In this document: positions 1 through 12,469 of the stretch, piece by piece | How the letters are laid out: each line of letters begins with the position of its first letter | Position numbering within the stretch: the first letter of the stretch is position 1 | Assembly (NCBI RefSeq): GCF_032854445.1 | Contig: NC_088306.1 | Location: 18,201,764 to 18,265,763 of the forward strand | Origin: Liolophura sinensis | Lineage: Eukaryota > Mollusca > Polyplacophora > Chitonida > Chitonidae | DNA length: 64,000 nt | Reading direction: 5' to 3' | Made by a program: the position numbers and the translations under genes | Notes under the pieces: model-generated | Told to the model about the DNA's origin: nothing | Database searches by the model: none | Seen by the model: the letters and a program-made list of their open reading frames with translations, nothing else

Positions 1-140
1 CTATGTCCAGATTATGTTTTTCTTTTCGCCCGAAATTCGCCCAAGTTTACTATGGGAATTTGTTTTATAACATTTGCTTGTATTTTTAGTTAATGACTAA
101 ATGATAAACATTGTGTAAACTGCAGTGGTTATGTCACCAA

Positions 141-404
141 GGGCCGGTTTCATGAAGCGTACTTAGTGTTAAGTAACCTTTAACTAAGTTCACTATTTTT
201 CTAGGACATAGGTTTTCATGATAATTAAGGGCTTACTTAAATACAGTGGTCGTGGTTTCCCCCGGGCTATGCCCAGTTTCCTTCCACCATAATGCTGGCC
301 GCCGTAATATAAGTGAAATATTCTTGAGTACGGCATAAAACACCAATCAAATAAATAAATAAAATACTTAAGTACATGTAAGTGGTGCTTAGTGAAACTG
401 ACCC
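141..404. mobile_element. Fold-back MITE (GGCC-end type) split by a SINE
   Basis: The left end GGGCCGGTTTCATGAAGCG and right end (minus strand GGGTCAGTTTCACTAAGCA) are imperfect inverted repeats. A truncated family A SINE occupies 249-362, leaving about 150 bp of MITE sequence. Confidence 0.6.
249..362 (+). mobile_element. SINE family A, 5'-truncated, nested in a MITE
   Basis: Contains the family A body (ctggccgccgt), the tail block (attcttgagtacgg, then aaacaccaatcaaat) and (AATA)n. The tRNA-like head is missing. Confidence 0.85.
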
Positions 405-1002
405 ACGTTGTAAAAATATGTGGTGGATCCTGTGCAATACTGTGTGCATTTCAAGTACTGGATAGTGACATATTGTGAAATAGTAGCAGCGGGAGTACTG
501 TACGCTGCCTGTACTAGTGTACAGTGTATGTTGTTTGCCAAACAAATTACATTACTATTACGTTTGATCATGGGCCAAGTCGCGGTCCATCTTTCGGTGA
601 AAGGTGCTCCGAACATATGGAAGAATTACTTGTGTTTTGAGGAGCTTGTATATCACTCACTCCAGAAAGATCCTTGAACATTACCCTGTCAGAACTTGTG
701 ACTGTGATAAATACAACACATGGGGGAGTTAGTGGGGGGGGGGGAATGCAGGGAGAGGAAGGGGGAACCTGTTTCACTTGTGTTCAAGAACTCTGGTTGC
801 TCTATAGACTGTATGTTGTGATTTATGGAAACAGAGTGTGTCTGGATTTTGTATAAGGTTTTCCCTCCTAAATTTACCCTTTCTGTTCTGTGTTGAACGC
901 ACGAATGCTTGGCTAGGGCTTCACCTTCACCTTTAGATGGGTGGATGTTTGATGTGGAGGGTAACTCCAGGCAACTGTCTAGACTCTACATATTGTACAC
1001 AC

Positions 1003-1047
1003 AGAGAGAGTGTGCCTTAAGGAGAGAGTGTGCCTTAAGGAGAGAGA
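1003..1047. repeat. Short tandem duplication (about 19 bp)
   Basis: The unit agagtgtgccttaaggag occurs twice in tandem with a partial third copy. Confidence 0.8.
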
Positions 1048-1497
1048 ATTGTACCTGTGTGTAAATAAATATCGGTATATACATGTACATCGTAATTAAT
1101 TGAATTCTGTCCATTGCATTACAGCACACAATGGGTGTATAAGGTGTGTTGACCTTACACTAACACCAATGTGATAGGATGGGCAAAACATTCAGTGTAC
1201 AATGATCAAAGCTAACGGCATAAATATTTATATAAGAAAGAAAATCTATGTTGACGTACATGTGTTTACATGTTTACGTGCTTTACACCTGTACAACTAA
1301 AAGTCCTGAATTAAACAGTTGCATGTGAAACTGTTGAAATTGCAGTGTGTGGGAATTTGATGAAAAGATCTCTCATACATTCGGAATCTAAGGCCCTCAA
1401 AAACTACTGTATTTTGCCTGAAGTTTGGGATTTTTCAAGCGACTCAGTTTGCTTGTCTCTGAGTAATTCATCCACCTTATAGGACCGACCCCAATAG

Positions 1498-1841
1498 CAC
1501 ATTTAGTAGAACGTCTGCTTCAGGAGTGGTAGATCCAGGGTCAATCCTGGGTGGAGTCACTCCTAAGACCTTAAAAGAGAAAGTTGTAACTCCCTCGCCT
1601 GGCGTTCAGCATGAAGAGTATAGTGCAGCGACTGGTTGACCCATATCAGTATAATGGCTTGGGCAGGGCGGCTTACTTGCCTTCGGTAAGGCGTCTCAGT
1701 GAAGCAGCACTAGATAAAATAGCAGTGGAAATCCGTCCTGCAACAAGGAGGCGCATTAAATGCACTCTATGGATTCCTTCGTTGTCATATGACTGAAAAA
1801 TTGTTAAGTACAACGTTAAACCCCCAAGCACTCACTTACTC
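1498..1841 (+). mobile_element. SINE family B, near full length
   Basis: The head has Pol III box A-like tagtagaacgtctgc and box B-like gggtcaatcctgg. A body of about 230 bp follows, then the tail ttaagtacaacgttaaaccc and an (ACTC)n-type end. A 61-codon open frame inside it is incidental. Confidence 0.75.
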
Positions 1842-2265
1842 CACCTTATGGGGTCATTTAAGGATTTTTTTTCTGTAGTTTGATTAATTCGTACGGACAG
1901 GTACATGTACCTGTAAATGGATCTGACTTAAAGGCTTTGAAATCGATAATATATGTACACATAATGTTTTAGCGTTGTAGGGCAGCACAAACATTTGTGC
2001 TTTTATTCACACAGTGTCAGAGCCGGCAGTTTAAACATGGTTGTACAAGTAATGGCACCTTTACACAGGGAGTGCAAAGATGTCAGAATCCTTTGGGTCC
2101 TGCTGAGCTGCATATATCCGCAGAGTTTCGGACCCTTATAAACCTTAGTTTATAAACCTTCGACCAGAAAATGAGAGGAAGGTCACTTGGTTACTACGAT
2201 GTAGTGGCCATTACTTGTCTAAACATCTGATTGTAATATCTTCTGTGGGTGTGAAGTACATTCAC

Positions 2266-2329
2266 TTTGCTCTGATGTAGCAGAATAAAAACACCCATTT
2301 TGCTCTGATGTAGCAGAATAAAAACACCC
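2266..2329. repeat. Exact 32-bp tandem duplication
   Basis: The unit starting tttgctctgatgtagcag is present twice back to back without differences, indicating a recent duplication. Confidence 0.95.
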
Positions 2330-2416
2330 ATGATCAAGTAGATGATCTCACAACCACAAGTCTGGTGTCAAGAACAACACTAAAGTCCTCCCATAGAGCA
2401 CAGAAGTCTGTCAAAT

Positions 2417-2651
2417 TACTGTAATTCTTCAACATTTTTGGCATGTTTGCAAGATGTTTATTCAGACATATTCCGAAGGCATTATTCTGTGTAGACTTTA
2501 CATTTATACTTTTTGTGAAGCCCTGAAACAGGGCAATCCAACCAAAACTATTTTTGTCTCCAAAATCAAATTAAAAATGTGCATAAATTGCACTGAAAAG
2601 TTGCTCTTCCATATGTGAAGAAGATTAGATTAAGGTTGAAGAATTATAGTA
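2417..2651 (+). mobile_element. M1 MITE copy
   Basis: TA-flanked; the left end is ctgtaattcttcaac and the right end gttgaagaattatag. The interior has the family blocks ttgtgaagccctgaa and atgtgcataaattgcactga. Confidence 0.75.
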
Positions 2652-4807
2652 ACATGTAGGTCTACGTGTATGTAATTGTATTAAAGCCTGTAAACTAGGT
2701 TACGGTTTCTGCAACCCTGGATGTATAACCGTCCTAAAAACAAAATGACCTCGTGTAATAACGTATTCGGTTTGATGATAGAGAGGATGTGGTGACTTGT
2801 CTCTTACAGACACTTATACATGTATATACAGCTATGTTTGAGAGAGAGATAGAGTAGGGCTTAAGCTATGTAGAACAAGACTCGCTTTACATGTGTATAT
2901 ATACAAGTTACATGTACCTAGACCCACCAGTTGTATGTAAGGCATGCACAGTGCACAGTCAACAGGTTAAGGACTTAGCAGTGCTGATGTCGTGTAAACT
3001 ACAAGTAATGCATTCCTAAAGGTATTACAGTGCACAGACTGGGTGAGGTAAGTTGTTTTTTTTTTTACGCAATCTCATAGTTAGACGTGAAAATGATGCA
3101 GATTTTTTTTGGCTCTATAAACTGGTGTCTAAACTTGGAGTATCCATACTTTAATGAAAGGGTATCTCATTTGCAGCTTTTTCTGCTATTTTGCTGTTTT
3201 CCTTTTTTTTTCTAGAAGATGCTGTTTGATGACATGCTACAGAAATGTTTTCAGGTGTACAAGTGCTATTGCACTTACATGTACTTATGGAATCGTTGCT
3301 TACACAAATAATGTGCTCATGTATGCAGGTACATGTACTTGTTACTCAGGCGTCACGTCCTATTCTTTGCGAGGCAGACTTTTTTATTATCAACACTTAG
3401 GTACAGCGTACCTGCACCTTTATGTGATTTATCAGCGCGATACGTGGCCAATTACACCCTTATTACCACGCCACACTGTAGGAGAGTACTTAATCCTCCA
3501 CTTACACATGCATGTAAAGGCATGCATACAGGTGTAAATTGTGCGGCACTCAGGTGCTCGCTGAAGCATGAAGGACGTGTGTTTAGGAGTGGTCCTGTAA
3601 ACAGGGGGGCTGAATTCCTGACGCTTTTTGTCTGGTTTCAATTCGTGCCACCGAAAGACGGATTACATTTCATTTTATTCTTGGTGGCGTTTTTGTAGGC
3701 TCCACCTACTCGGTGTACTGGATTAGACTCCTGTTACATTATGGGAATGTCATCATCTGCATTGATTTACAACTCTTAAAGTACCTTTTTGCAATTGTTC
3801 ATTTGATGTCATAGGTATTTTATGCCATATGCAAAAACTTTTCACTTCTACATGTAGTAGGACAGGAGGAGTTGGAGAGTTTGATGCTTACATTGAACGG
3901 TTGATATCCGCATGATGTCCACATGGTGGAAAATAGAAGTGGAAGCATGCTTGCATGTAGTACAAATGAATTTTCATAAAATATTTGTGACTTTTACTGC
4001 GTTCAAAATGACCCTCTGTGTGAAAAGGCAAAAATGGAAGGGTTTTATTTCTATGATAAAAACACATAAATGTCAGCCAAAAGAAACATGGCAGTTTTAT
4101 TACTGGAATCAGTGGCATACTTTAAGCATAGGCATTCTCGAGCATGTTGTCAGTTTGCTACAGACTACATTTGTGCTGATGACAGCACGGCCGTTATCAT
4201 GTTAATGTACATGTAATATACAGATTTGTTTGGTTGCAGTGCTTTATCACACAATCTCGTCTTACAGATGCCTTCACTGGGCTTTTTAGGTGGGGCGGGT
4301 GGTTGAAGGGAGGGGGGTTGTGGAAAAAAAATCTGAAAGCGTTGGGCAGAAAATTTCTTCCTCTGAAATGAAATTAAAATTGAGCAAAATTATTCAGTGA
4401 AATAAAATCAATTTCTGGATGCTAAACTATCAAACTTGATTCCAGAAGATAACATTTCATTTGATACTTCATAACTTTTGCCATTTAATGTCTATGATGA
4501 TTGGTTTTGAAGGCCACGATAAATAAAACCCTGTTTACAACATTGATGTCACTGGCATGATCACATGTCCGGAGATAATGTAATATTGATTGACTGAGTT
4601 ATGATAGATATATTTACCATATAACATAACATAACATTATCGTTTACAATTACAGATCCCCTTTCTTTGGCTGTGTTGTGCTGTGGAATTTTCCATTGCT
4701 TAACATTGATGAATACACTGTAATCAAGATATGCTCTTTGAATACAGAAGACTGTCACATGAATGGTTTGTTCCTTAATGCCAGGATAAATTTATTTAGG
4801 TCACCTG

Positions 4808-5070
4808 GGGCCTCCGTGGCTCAGTCGGTTAGCGCGCCAACGCAGTGTAATGACCCAGGAGCCTCTCACCAATGCGGTCGCTGTGAGTTCAAGTCCAGCT
4901 CTAATTGACTTCCTCTCCGGCCGTAAGTGGGAAGGTCTGCCAGCAACACGCGGATGGTCATGGGTTCCCCCAGGGTGTGCCCGGTTTCCACCCACTATAA
5001 TGCTGGCCGCCGTCGTATAAGTGAAATATTCTTGAGTACGGCGTAAAACACCAATCAAATAAATAAATAA
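4808..5070 (+). mobile_element. SINE family A, full-length reference copy with target duplication
   Basis: The tRNA-like head has box A (tggctcagtcggttagcgc) and box B (gagttcaagtcc). Then come the conserved body (gcggatggtc, tgctggccgccgtcgt), the tail block and (AATA)n. An exact 14-bp duplication, atttaggtcacctg, flanks it at 4794-4807 and 5071-5084, showing LINE-type target-primed insertion of the complete unit. Confidence 0.93.
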
Positions 5071-5282
5071 ATTTAGGTCACCTGTCTTGGACAGACTTGT
5101 TGATTGGTCAGTTATAACTTGGCTTACAGTAAGCCTGTTGCTAATCTGCAGATTTACCTAGACTCTGTAGAGGGTCCACCAGTTTGAACGCCTTATCTCT
5201 CTATTCTAGCCAAGCAACCTGTGAGCCTGACTGGGTGGACTAATGGTACTGTTAGAGAGTCTGTCTCCAGGTAATAAGACCA

Positions 5283-5508
5283 GGCCCCAGGATCATGAAG
5301 TGATCTTAGATTTAAGTCAAAAATTTTATCATTAAATTTGGTATGTTCCTCTCTGTTACATGTTTTTCAGCTGAAATTTGTTTCATAATGACTCGCCCAT
5401 AATTTATGGTGTGAAGCAATATTTTGACCTTTTTACATTAGAAATAACAATTTTCAAATGATTTGAAATTTTGGCTCAAGTCTATCATTGCTTCTTGATC
5501 CTTTGGCC
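5283..5508. mobile_element. Fold-back MITE (GGCC-end type)
   Basis: About 45 bp of imperfect inverted ends: the left starts GGCCCCAGGATCATGAAG and the right, on the minus strand, starts GGCCAAAGGATCAAGAAG. AT-rich interior without a frame. A family C SINE fragment abuts it on the right. Confidence 0.75.
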
Positions 5509-5715
5509 AGGGATCAAACCTGGAACTTGTTGCTGCCTTGCTTGGTGCTCAGCACTGAGATGTTAGAGTAAGGAACAGGACTGGTTGTCAGTATAATGTG
5601 ACTGGATGGGGTGTCATGTCTGGTGTCTTCAGCATGATACTTCAGAGGCTGCAGGACATTGGCGGCACGTACTAGCCTTACCACAAGAAGACACCGTAAA
5701 TGTACGCACACCTAA
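5509..5715 (+). mobile_element. SINE family C, fragment
   Basis: Shares ggatcaaacctgg, cactgagatgttagag and tggtgtcttcagcatgatactt with the copies at 19311 and 28299. It lacks the head start and the tail. Confidence 0.75.
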
Positions 5716-6232
5716 AGTTTGCTGTAACATTCCAATCATACAGATGTGTACATGCATACCATATATGTACATGTATATGTTATAGTTCAACATGGTTAGC
5801 GGGTAACTTTGGCATGGTGGTACTGTACAAATTACCTTTCTGAGCAGCAAGCGATTAGCCCTAAGCCCTACACTCCAGCCAGGCATCACTAGCCGTGCTA
5901 TAAAGAAGATACCTTGTCCCAGGGATAACAGCTGGCTTAACACCCAGTGTAATGCTCACCATGAGATGGGAGCTGAATGGCAGGAGGTCTCTCCACACAG
6001 ATTTTCTCTCTTGTCTCACAATTAGATTGACTCTTCTCATTTATTCGGACCTTCAGTTGAGGCCGCAGAAGATGATGGATAGCAGAGGTTTGATTTTCGT
6101 GTGTTAAGTACTTGCTAAAAACTGTGGTCTTGGGGTCAGCATATGAGACATAGCAATGGTTGATGGCTAGGCACATGCATAAATATACATGTTGTTATGT
6201 ATCAAACTCAAAATTATCGTGTGGAATTTTTT

Positions 6233-6575
6233 TTCATGGCCGATTGGTCGAGATATTAGATGCTTAGAGTTGCAGGTTCAAACCCAACCATGGACATGGT
6301 TTTGGTACATGTAGATTTCCTGGCTCTCGCTGTTCGTGGAGAGTCGTTGCCAATAAGTGGTCAACGCAGCTTGGTGTACACTCAGTTGAGCGACCTTCCA
6401 CAGATATGATGTGCAAATTTATCTTAGTACATGTACACGTTGGAGAGTTCATTAATGTAAACCCTGGGCACCTCTACCCACAGAGGGTACCCATTGTACA
6501 TGTATAAGTGGAAAATTCTCTAGTTGAGTGTTAAAGCAATAATGGAATAAATGAATTGGATAAATATTTAGGACT
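6233..6575 (+). mobile_element. Divergent tRNA-headed SINE
   Basis: Box A-like gattggtcgagatattagatgc and box B-like ggttcaaaccc, then a tail (ttgagtgttaaagcaataat and aataaatgaat) resembling a decayed family A tail. Confidence 0.5.
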
Positions 6576-7861
6576 GTCACTATTATGCTAATACGTGTGT
6601 CCTTTCTCTCTTTCCTAGATATCACTGAAATGTCCAACAAAATTTAGGCAAAAAAATGTTTGGTTATTTATGGGATTGTGATTGTTGGTCTGGGAAACGT
6701 GGAAAAAAAGCAGGTGCAAGGTTTTCATTCAGCTAATGTAAGCCAAACAATCCACATGGTAATTAAATGCTTTCAAGAGTATGCCCCCCCCCCCCCAAAA
6801 TGAAAGAAATAAAAAAGAGCTTTTATAGTTCAGATCTAATTTAGATATGAGTGTTTTTGTTATACTAGTTGAACTGGATGATTTTTTTGGCCTTGATGAT
6901 GTTATTCCAGGATGATCCCTGCCTGCTTATAAATATCACTCCCAGTTCGTCTGCTGCAGTCGGCATGAGCATGTATCCTACCATCGTCCATCATCTTGTG
7001 ATGTGCAGCTTATGTGTAGCCACTGCCAGACAAACTGCTGATCAATCAAATCAGTCTGTCATCCGTAACAACACCCTGGTGTAGGCTGTCTCCAGTGCCT
7101 TCGACATCGCTACGCTCATCTGACCACCTGTCAGTCAAATCTTGGGGCGGGACAAGTGCCCTACATGTCTATCTCATTCAAACTGATTGGAGTGCACTTT
7201 TAAGTGCACCTTACAGTGTGGAGGAGATTACCACAGGCTTTTGAAGTGCTTGTTACATACTTGTTCATGTAATAACATGAATAATGTTGCTTAATATTGC
7301 ATTGTTTCTAGGAAAACAAGTTGCAAGCAAGTGCACTTCTGATTTTTGAGGCTAAAAAGAGAAAAAAATAAATCCTTGCTACCACATGCCTGTCAATCTC
7401 ATGCATTGTATATGTGTACATGTACGTGTGAATGTTCTAAGGTTCCAAATTCCAATTATATTTTTTGATCATTTATTGTTTGAGAGGCTTTTAGGAGACA
7501 TACATCTTCTTCTGTATGTGTAGTGTGATGTCCATAACCTGCTACATTGATCTGATGATTCAGACATGTGGAGAGAGGCGGTTTCGTTGCGTGATACCTT
7601 GATGTCATGTTGGTGCAGATACTGTTGTGCCAATGCTGTGCTGGCGTCATGTTGATGATTGGTGGCTTTGTCCAAACGTGTTGAGCCACATATAACTACT
7701 GTATAGTGTCACTCCCCCGCCTTCCCCCCTCCCAAAAAAAAGACTGACTACAAATCCAAGTTTAAAAAAAAATGTAACTGCTGTATTTTTCTCTAACAAT
7801 TCAAATGAAAAAGTACCTTTTTACAAACAAGTAAAAGTCATGAAAGATTACTTTTGGAACC

Positions 7862-8145
7862 GAATCTTGCATTTTCTAGAAGGATATCATCCTGCCTTCC
7901 AAACAACATTAAAGCATCTGTGGAAGATGACTGGAATTTTTCTAGAAGGGTATGATCCTGCCTTCCAAACAACATAAAAACATCTGTGGAAGATGACTGG
8001 AATTTTTCTTGAAGGATATCATCCTGCCTTCCAAACAACATAAAAACATCTGTGGAAGATGACTTGAATTTTTCTTGAAGGATATCATCCTGCCTTCCAA
8101 ACAACATTAAAACATCTGTGGAAGATGACTGAAATTCTCTGAAAC
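7862..8145. repeat. 66-bp minisatellite, four units plus a partial
   Basis: Units start at 7882, 7948, 8014 and 8080, each about 66 bp, with a partial unit before 7882. Because 66 is a multiple of three and the unit has no stop in one minus-strand frame, a 122-codon frame with a repeated 22-residue motif (SSSTDVFMLFGRQDDILQEK) runs through it. The frame is probably incidental. Confidence 0.9.
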
Positions 8146-10580
8146 CAGAAAAAATGGCTGTCTTAATCATCTTTGAAATTTTAGGTCTGATACGGTACCA
8201 GTGCATTAGAATTGAAATGTATAAAAAGGTGGTTGAACGATTCTATGTGTCTGTGAACACTACAGCAGTATTTTTTATTGAATGGTTTTTGTTCATCGCA
8301 TATGTAGTCGAACACAGGCTGATGAATTGACAGCTTCTGCGGCAAGTTTCTGACCCTTTTACTCACTGTACACAAGGAGACATCGGCCTGATATGATTGG
8401 AATGATAGTAAAACATGCATGCATAATGAAAGGCCTTAACAAACAAATGGCCCGTCATGCTGCAGCCCTTGCACATCTCACAATTCTTCAGTACTTCTGT
8501 GTGGTGGACGAAAGTATGGTGTCTCTGCCTTACTGGAGGCTTAACCCTGTGCCCCAAGTTGGCCCTATCCGACACAGGCCTGCCAGCACCATTGAAATCT
8601 GACTGGGTAGGGGATCAAGTTAATTTGTCAAGTTTTCATCCAGGCCTCCCCCTAGAGCCCCTCATCAATCAGCCTTCGTGTGACAGGGACTAAATCTTGA
8701 GTATTCCAAGGCAACGGTTTATCATCCTCTCCATTGAGGTTCCTGAGGAGGGGTATCAGTCCTCGCCAATCAAAGTGGTTCATTATAAGTCTTTCCTTGG
8801 GCTCCTTGCCATGATGTGAACCTCAAGATGTACATGTATGTAAAACATGATTTTTGTACTGGAAAAGAAATAACAGAAATTGTGTAGCTGAAAAACAAAG
8901 TTCTTCATTAAACTTTCATTAAGACAACAAAAGTCATGGAAACAGATATTAATGTGGTACTGCTGTTTTATCCCAGGGGCAAAACTCTGCTTCCGTAAGA
9001 AACGGTTATAAACGTGCATGTGAAAGAACATAATTGTCGCTTCCACAGTCGTTTCTGGTTTGATATTTGTGACCCCCCACTTGCAAGCCTCCCAAGATTA
9101 GGCTGATCTTTTCCCGATTCTGGAAAGTTGTTGGAATGTTTCCAAGAATATTGCCAGGATCCTGTTAGTCAAAGATCTGAGGGGCTCTAAGTCTGGAGTG
9201 TCAGCCATGGCTGTGATTTCTGGAGCTATGGCCATTTCTCAAAATCCCCCAAACCTGACCAGCAGGGTTAGAGATCATCTCTGATTATCCGTAATTAACT
9301 TCAGCTGAACTCCAAGGGATTACAGGCCAAGGAAATGGCTGCTTTGTGCTTTGAAAGAAATATTGATAAATGTGCAGCCAGCTTCAAGGCTAAATTAGTT
9401 TTCTTTCATTCATGTTCACTCCCAGACAAGGATTGTATATGTGTATGTGCATGTAGTCACCTTTCACTAGTGCTTGTGTGCCACAAAGTACATATTTACC
9501 ATGACACTGGTATTTATTGTCTGTCAAGGTATTCCATCAGAATCTTTAAGAGCCATTTCGGTGCACGTTTCAGGCTAAGCTAGCTAGTATGTAAGATGGG
9601 TAGGCAGTATGTGCAAATGGTTGTCACATAAAGATATGTTAAGCTTCTTGAGCAATTCATAGGCCATGTTATGTAATTCAGTATCGAAAAACAAAATGTT
9701 TGGTTATTTCCGTACAAATTCCTGGTGTGACGTCATATTACTTCATTTGACACTTCTCAGACTTTACAACACTCCAGTTGACGTCTCCTGCTCAGAAGAC
9801 CACATCATCTGTGAATAAGCTTTGGTGTGATTTTAGATGCTGCAGATTACGTTGCTCCAGGAAAATCACTTCACTCGAGGAATTTGTACGGAAATGTCTG
9901 AAAATTTTGTTTCTGCAAGCACTCTCTTTTTGTAGGATTATTTGAAGATCTGAGAAAATTCATACATAGTACATGTTTATGAATGAACGCATGTTGTGCT
10001 GGACAGGATACCTTTGTTCTTTCGATCTGTTGGTCAATACAAGAATATTGGCTGAAATAGCTCTTTAAACATTCTCTTTGCCATTTGCTTGGCAAAAATA
10101 CTATGTCCATATGAACTCTTTATGTTGTGTTTCCAGACATTGGAGTTATGATGTACCTACAAGAACGTCTGGTATCAGGGCTTAAAATAACCGGGCACCA
10201 ATTCACCACTTGCGAGTACAATAGTGTTTTGGCGAATGAAAATTTTGTGGTGGAGTGCCATTGGCGACTACGCTCTATTTAGATTGTTGTACATGTTGAG
10301 TAAATGTATTTAGTGTAAGCCTGCACCAGAGGTTGAATCCAGCGATAGTCACCCATCCAAAATGACACTTTGGCAGTGAAGATTGTGGATTCTAATCTCC
10401 TAGCATGCGGTCTTGTGTTGGTCACAGTTGCTTACATGAAATATCCCAAACATAGGAGAGCAGGCTTTCAACGCATACGCTTGTAGGTCATCCTGTTTGT
10501 TTCTACAGTAATGCCTGGTTCTGGTTGCACTTTTGGCTAGGCCGTGTGGTGGTGTTCTGTAAATTTTGTTTTTTTCACAG

Positions 10581-10719
10581 CTAAAGCATTTTTTGCTAAT
10601 CATCAATTTCCCTGCGATGGAAAATGGGTGCAAGGGAGGAAAACAAAGGTCCTTGTTAGATTTCATGCCGCCCAAAGCGAAGAGTGAAATTGAAAGCGAT
10701 TACACTGATTTTACACACG
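10581..10719 (+). CDS. Candidate exon with PIP-box-like motif
   Basis: A strong acceptor (ttttgtttttttcacag) ends at 10580 and a donor-like GTACGT starts at 10720. The frame is open across the whole interval and remains open to a stop at 10806-10808. An ATG at 10617 gives MENGCKGGKQRSLLDFMPP followed by a Lys/Glu/Asp-rich segment. The QRSLLDFM stretch resembles a PCNA-interacting box (Q-x-x-hydrophobic-x-x-aromatic), although its last position is Met rather than aromatic. CpG dinucleotides are retained, unlike the flanks. No family is recognised. It may be an isolated exon, a remnant of a transposon-encoded protein, or chance. Confidence 0.25.
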
Positions 10720-10915
10720 GTACGTCTAGTGGTGCAACACCATCAACAACGCTGCTGTTAATCGCTGGACCAAAGAGTCTATCGCCTAACATAGCTGAAA
10801 GGCAATGATTTCCATCGAAAGCAAGCCTGCTCGCACTGACCCACAAGCGTCATCGTATGCATCCTAACCACCAAGACCCTAATCACTGGGAGAGTGGGGG
10901 AATCAAACAGATTCC

Positions 10916-11001
10916 CTGACTGAGGCTGGGCTTGAACCCAAGCCATGTGGGCCCAAGCGACTGAATACATGCGCCTTAAGCCACTCGACCCCTCAGCCTT
11001 T
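10916..11001 (-). mobile_element. tRNA-like SINE head (Leu/Ser-like)
   Basis: Read on the minus strand it has gtcgagtggcttaaggcgc (box A-like) and gggttcaagccc (box B-like), with spacing suggesting a long variable arm. It lacks a clean acceptor stem, so it is a SINE head or tRNA pseudogene rather than an active tRNA. Confidence 0.5.
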
Positions 11002-11649
11002 GGCGTCCAGTGATGTTCATATTATTGATTGTATGTTTCACTGTACAGGGATTGTAATCAGGGGCCACAATCTTGAAACTTTGTACAATATTTTGTCATG
11101 TCATAAACAGCCAATCCTGGCTTCAGACACCATATTATGAGGCAAGGCTAATTACGACGAAAATGTTGTACAAGTATAACTTGCAATTTGTGAATCTTGC
11201 CTCTGATTTTTGCATATATTATATGTGACCTGAGAACATGTTCCTTGCTGACAATATATCTGCACGTATGGCTCCTGAAAAAAATTATTTAGCCCCTAGA
11301 ATTTTTGTCTAAAGCCAAATGGCTTCCAGGTGAAAAAAAAAATCATTTGAACCGCTTTGTATGTGTATCAATGTAGCGTGCTATCTGGGATGATCAGTCT
11401 ATATGACTGACACCTGTCAATCCAGCTAATTGCTTGGCCACAATCGCATCCAGGGATTATGAATTGATTGGCCTCATAATCCTGTATCAGATACACGGAT
11501 TGATTAGAAGAACAGCATGATTTCTATAAGCATATTGACATAACATTGGTCATTAGAGCAGCAAGGTATCAGCTGCTTGAATTGTGCAATCGTAAACCTG
11601 ACCACTTTACGACATGTACTTGTAAGTGAATAGAGAAAATGAATGTACA

Positions 11650-11798
11650 GCTCATGCTGGCTTCCTCTCCGGCTGTTCGTGGGAAGATCTGCCAGCAACC
11701 TGCTGGTTTCACCAGCGCTCAGCCTGGTTTCGTCTAACCATAATGCTGTCCGTCTTCGTGAAATATTAAGCAAAACACCAATCAAATAATTAAATAAG
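11650..11798 (+). mobile_element. SINE family A, truncated and decayed
   Basis: Carries catgctggcttcctctccgg, tctgccagcaacctgc and aaaacaccaatcaaat, with a deletion inside the tail block. Confidence 0.75.
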
Positions 11799-12426
11799 TG
11801 AACAAATGTGTAAGGTGAAGCCACATTGTGATCGACCTGATGAAGTGTACGTTGTGCAGACCACTTCACAAAATTTCTTCTGCTTCAGGGTTTCTGGCTT
11901 CGAGTTTGCGATCAAAACAAACATTTTGTGTAACTAATAACAGATTGCTCCAGCCAGGACCAGGCAAAAGATAACTAATGTTTGACATGTGGGCCTCAAG
12001 GTCTCAAACTGATATCGCTTCAACATTATTTTCAGTAATAGCAAGATGGTGACTTCTTCAGCTTGTCGACATTTTTAAAATGCTCAAGATTATATGGCTA
12101 CTCTCATAAAACTGGCACCATCTTGAGCATGGCCTTAAACAACAATCAAATATATAAATGACTAAATAAATTTATGCATGTTAATTAAAATGGATTTATA
12201 ATACTTGAGAGAGTCAAGACACATTGTAAAAAGACAGTTAGTTTTACATGCAGTGCTGTACATATATGACAATATATGGTGTATTGCTGTCAAATTCATC
12301 ACATCTTGTATGCTGTAAATTTTCAGAAAGCTTATGTGGATGGGAAATCAAATAGTTTCAAATAGTACATGTAGAGCTACTTTACTAAAGCATGTTATAC
12401 TTCATGCTTTTTCTATCTTTCATAAA

Positions 12427-12469
12427 TTTTTATTTAGTTAGTGTCTTGCTCCGTACTCAAGACTATTTT
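12427..12469 (-). mobile_element. SINE family A tail fragment
   Basis: The minus strand shows tcttgagtacggagcaag followed by actaactaaataaa, a decayed family A 3' end. Confidence 0.5.

Larger units (their letters stand above)
405..4793. other. Non-coding stretch
   Basis: No exon is supported. Apart from the listed SINE B, M1 MITE and short duplications it holds AT-rich sequence and scattered TACATGTA palindromes. GAG/GTAAGT at 3045-3052 is a perfect but isolated donor. Confidence 0.6.
5716..10580. other. Non-coding stretch
   Basis: Contains one divergent SINE and the 66-bp minisatellite. A 13-nt poly-C lies at 6784. Between 8146 and 10580 no repeat family or exon is recognised. Confidence 0.55.

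Noticed and set aside
3045-3052. Perfect splice donor GAG/GTAAGT
   Set aside because: No open, recognisable exon precedes it; single donors of this quality are expected by chance in 64 kb.
3154-3537. 127-codon frame with hydrophobic Cys/Tyr-rich start
   Set aside because: No recognisable domain, no splice context, and composition expected from T-rich DNA.
10916-11001. Functional tRNA-Leu or tRNA-Ser gene
   Set aside because: No clean acceptor stem or terminator; more likely a SINE head or pseudogene.
11504-11869. 121-codon minus-strand frame
   Set aside because: Runs across a SINE A copy and has no domain.
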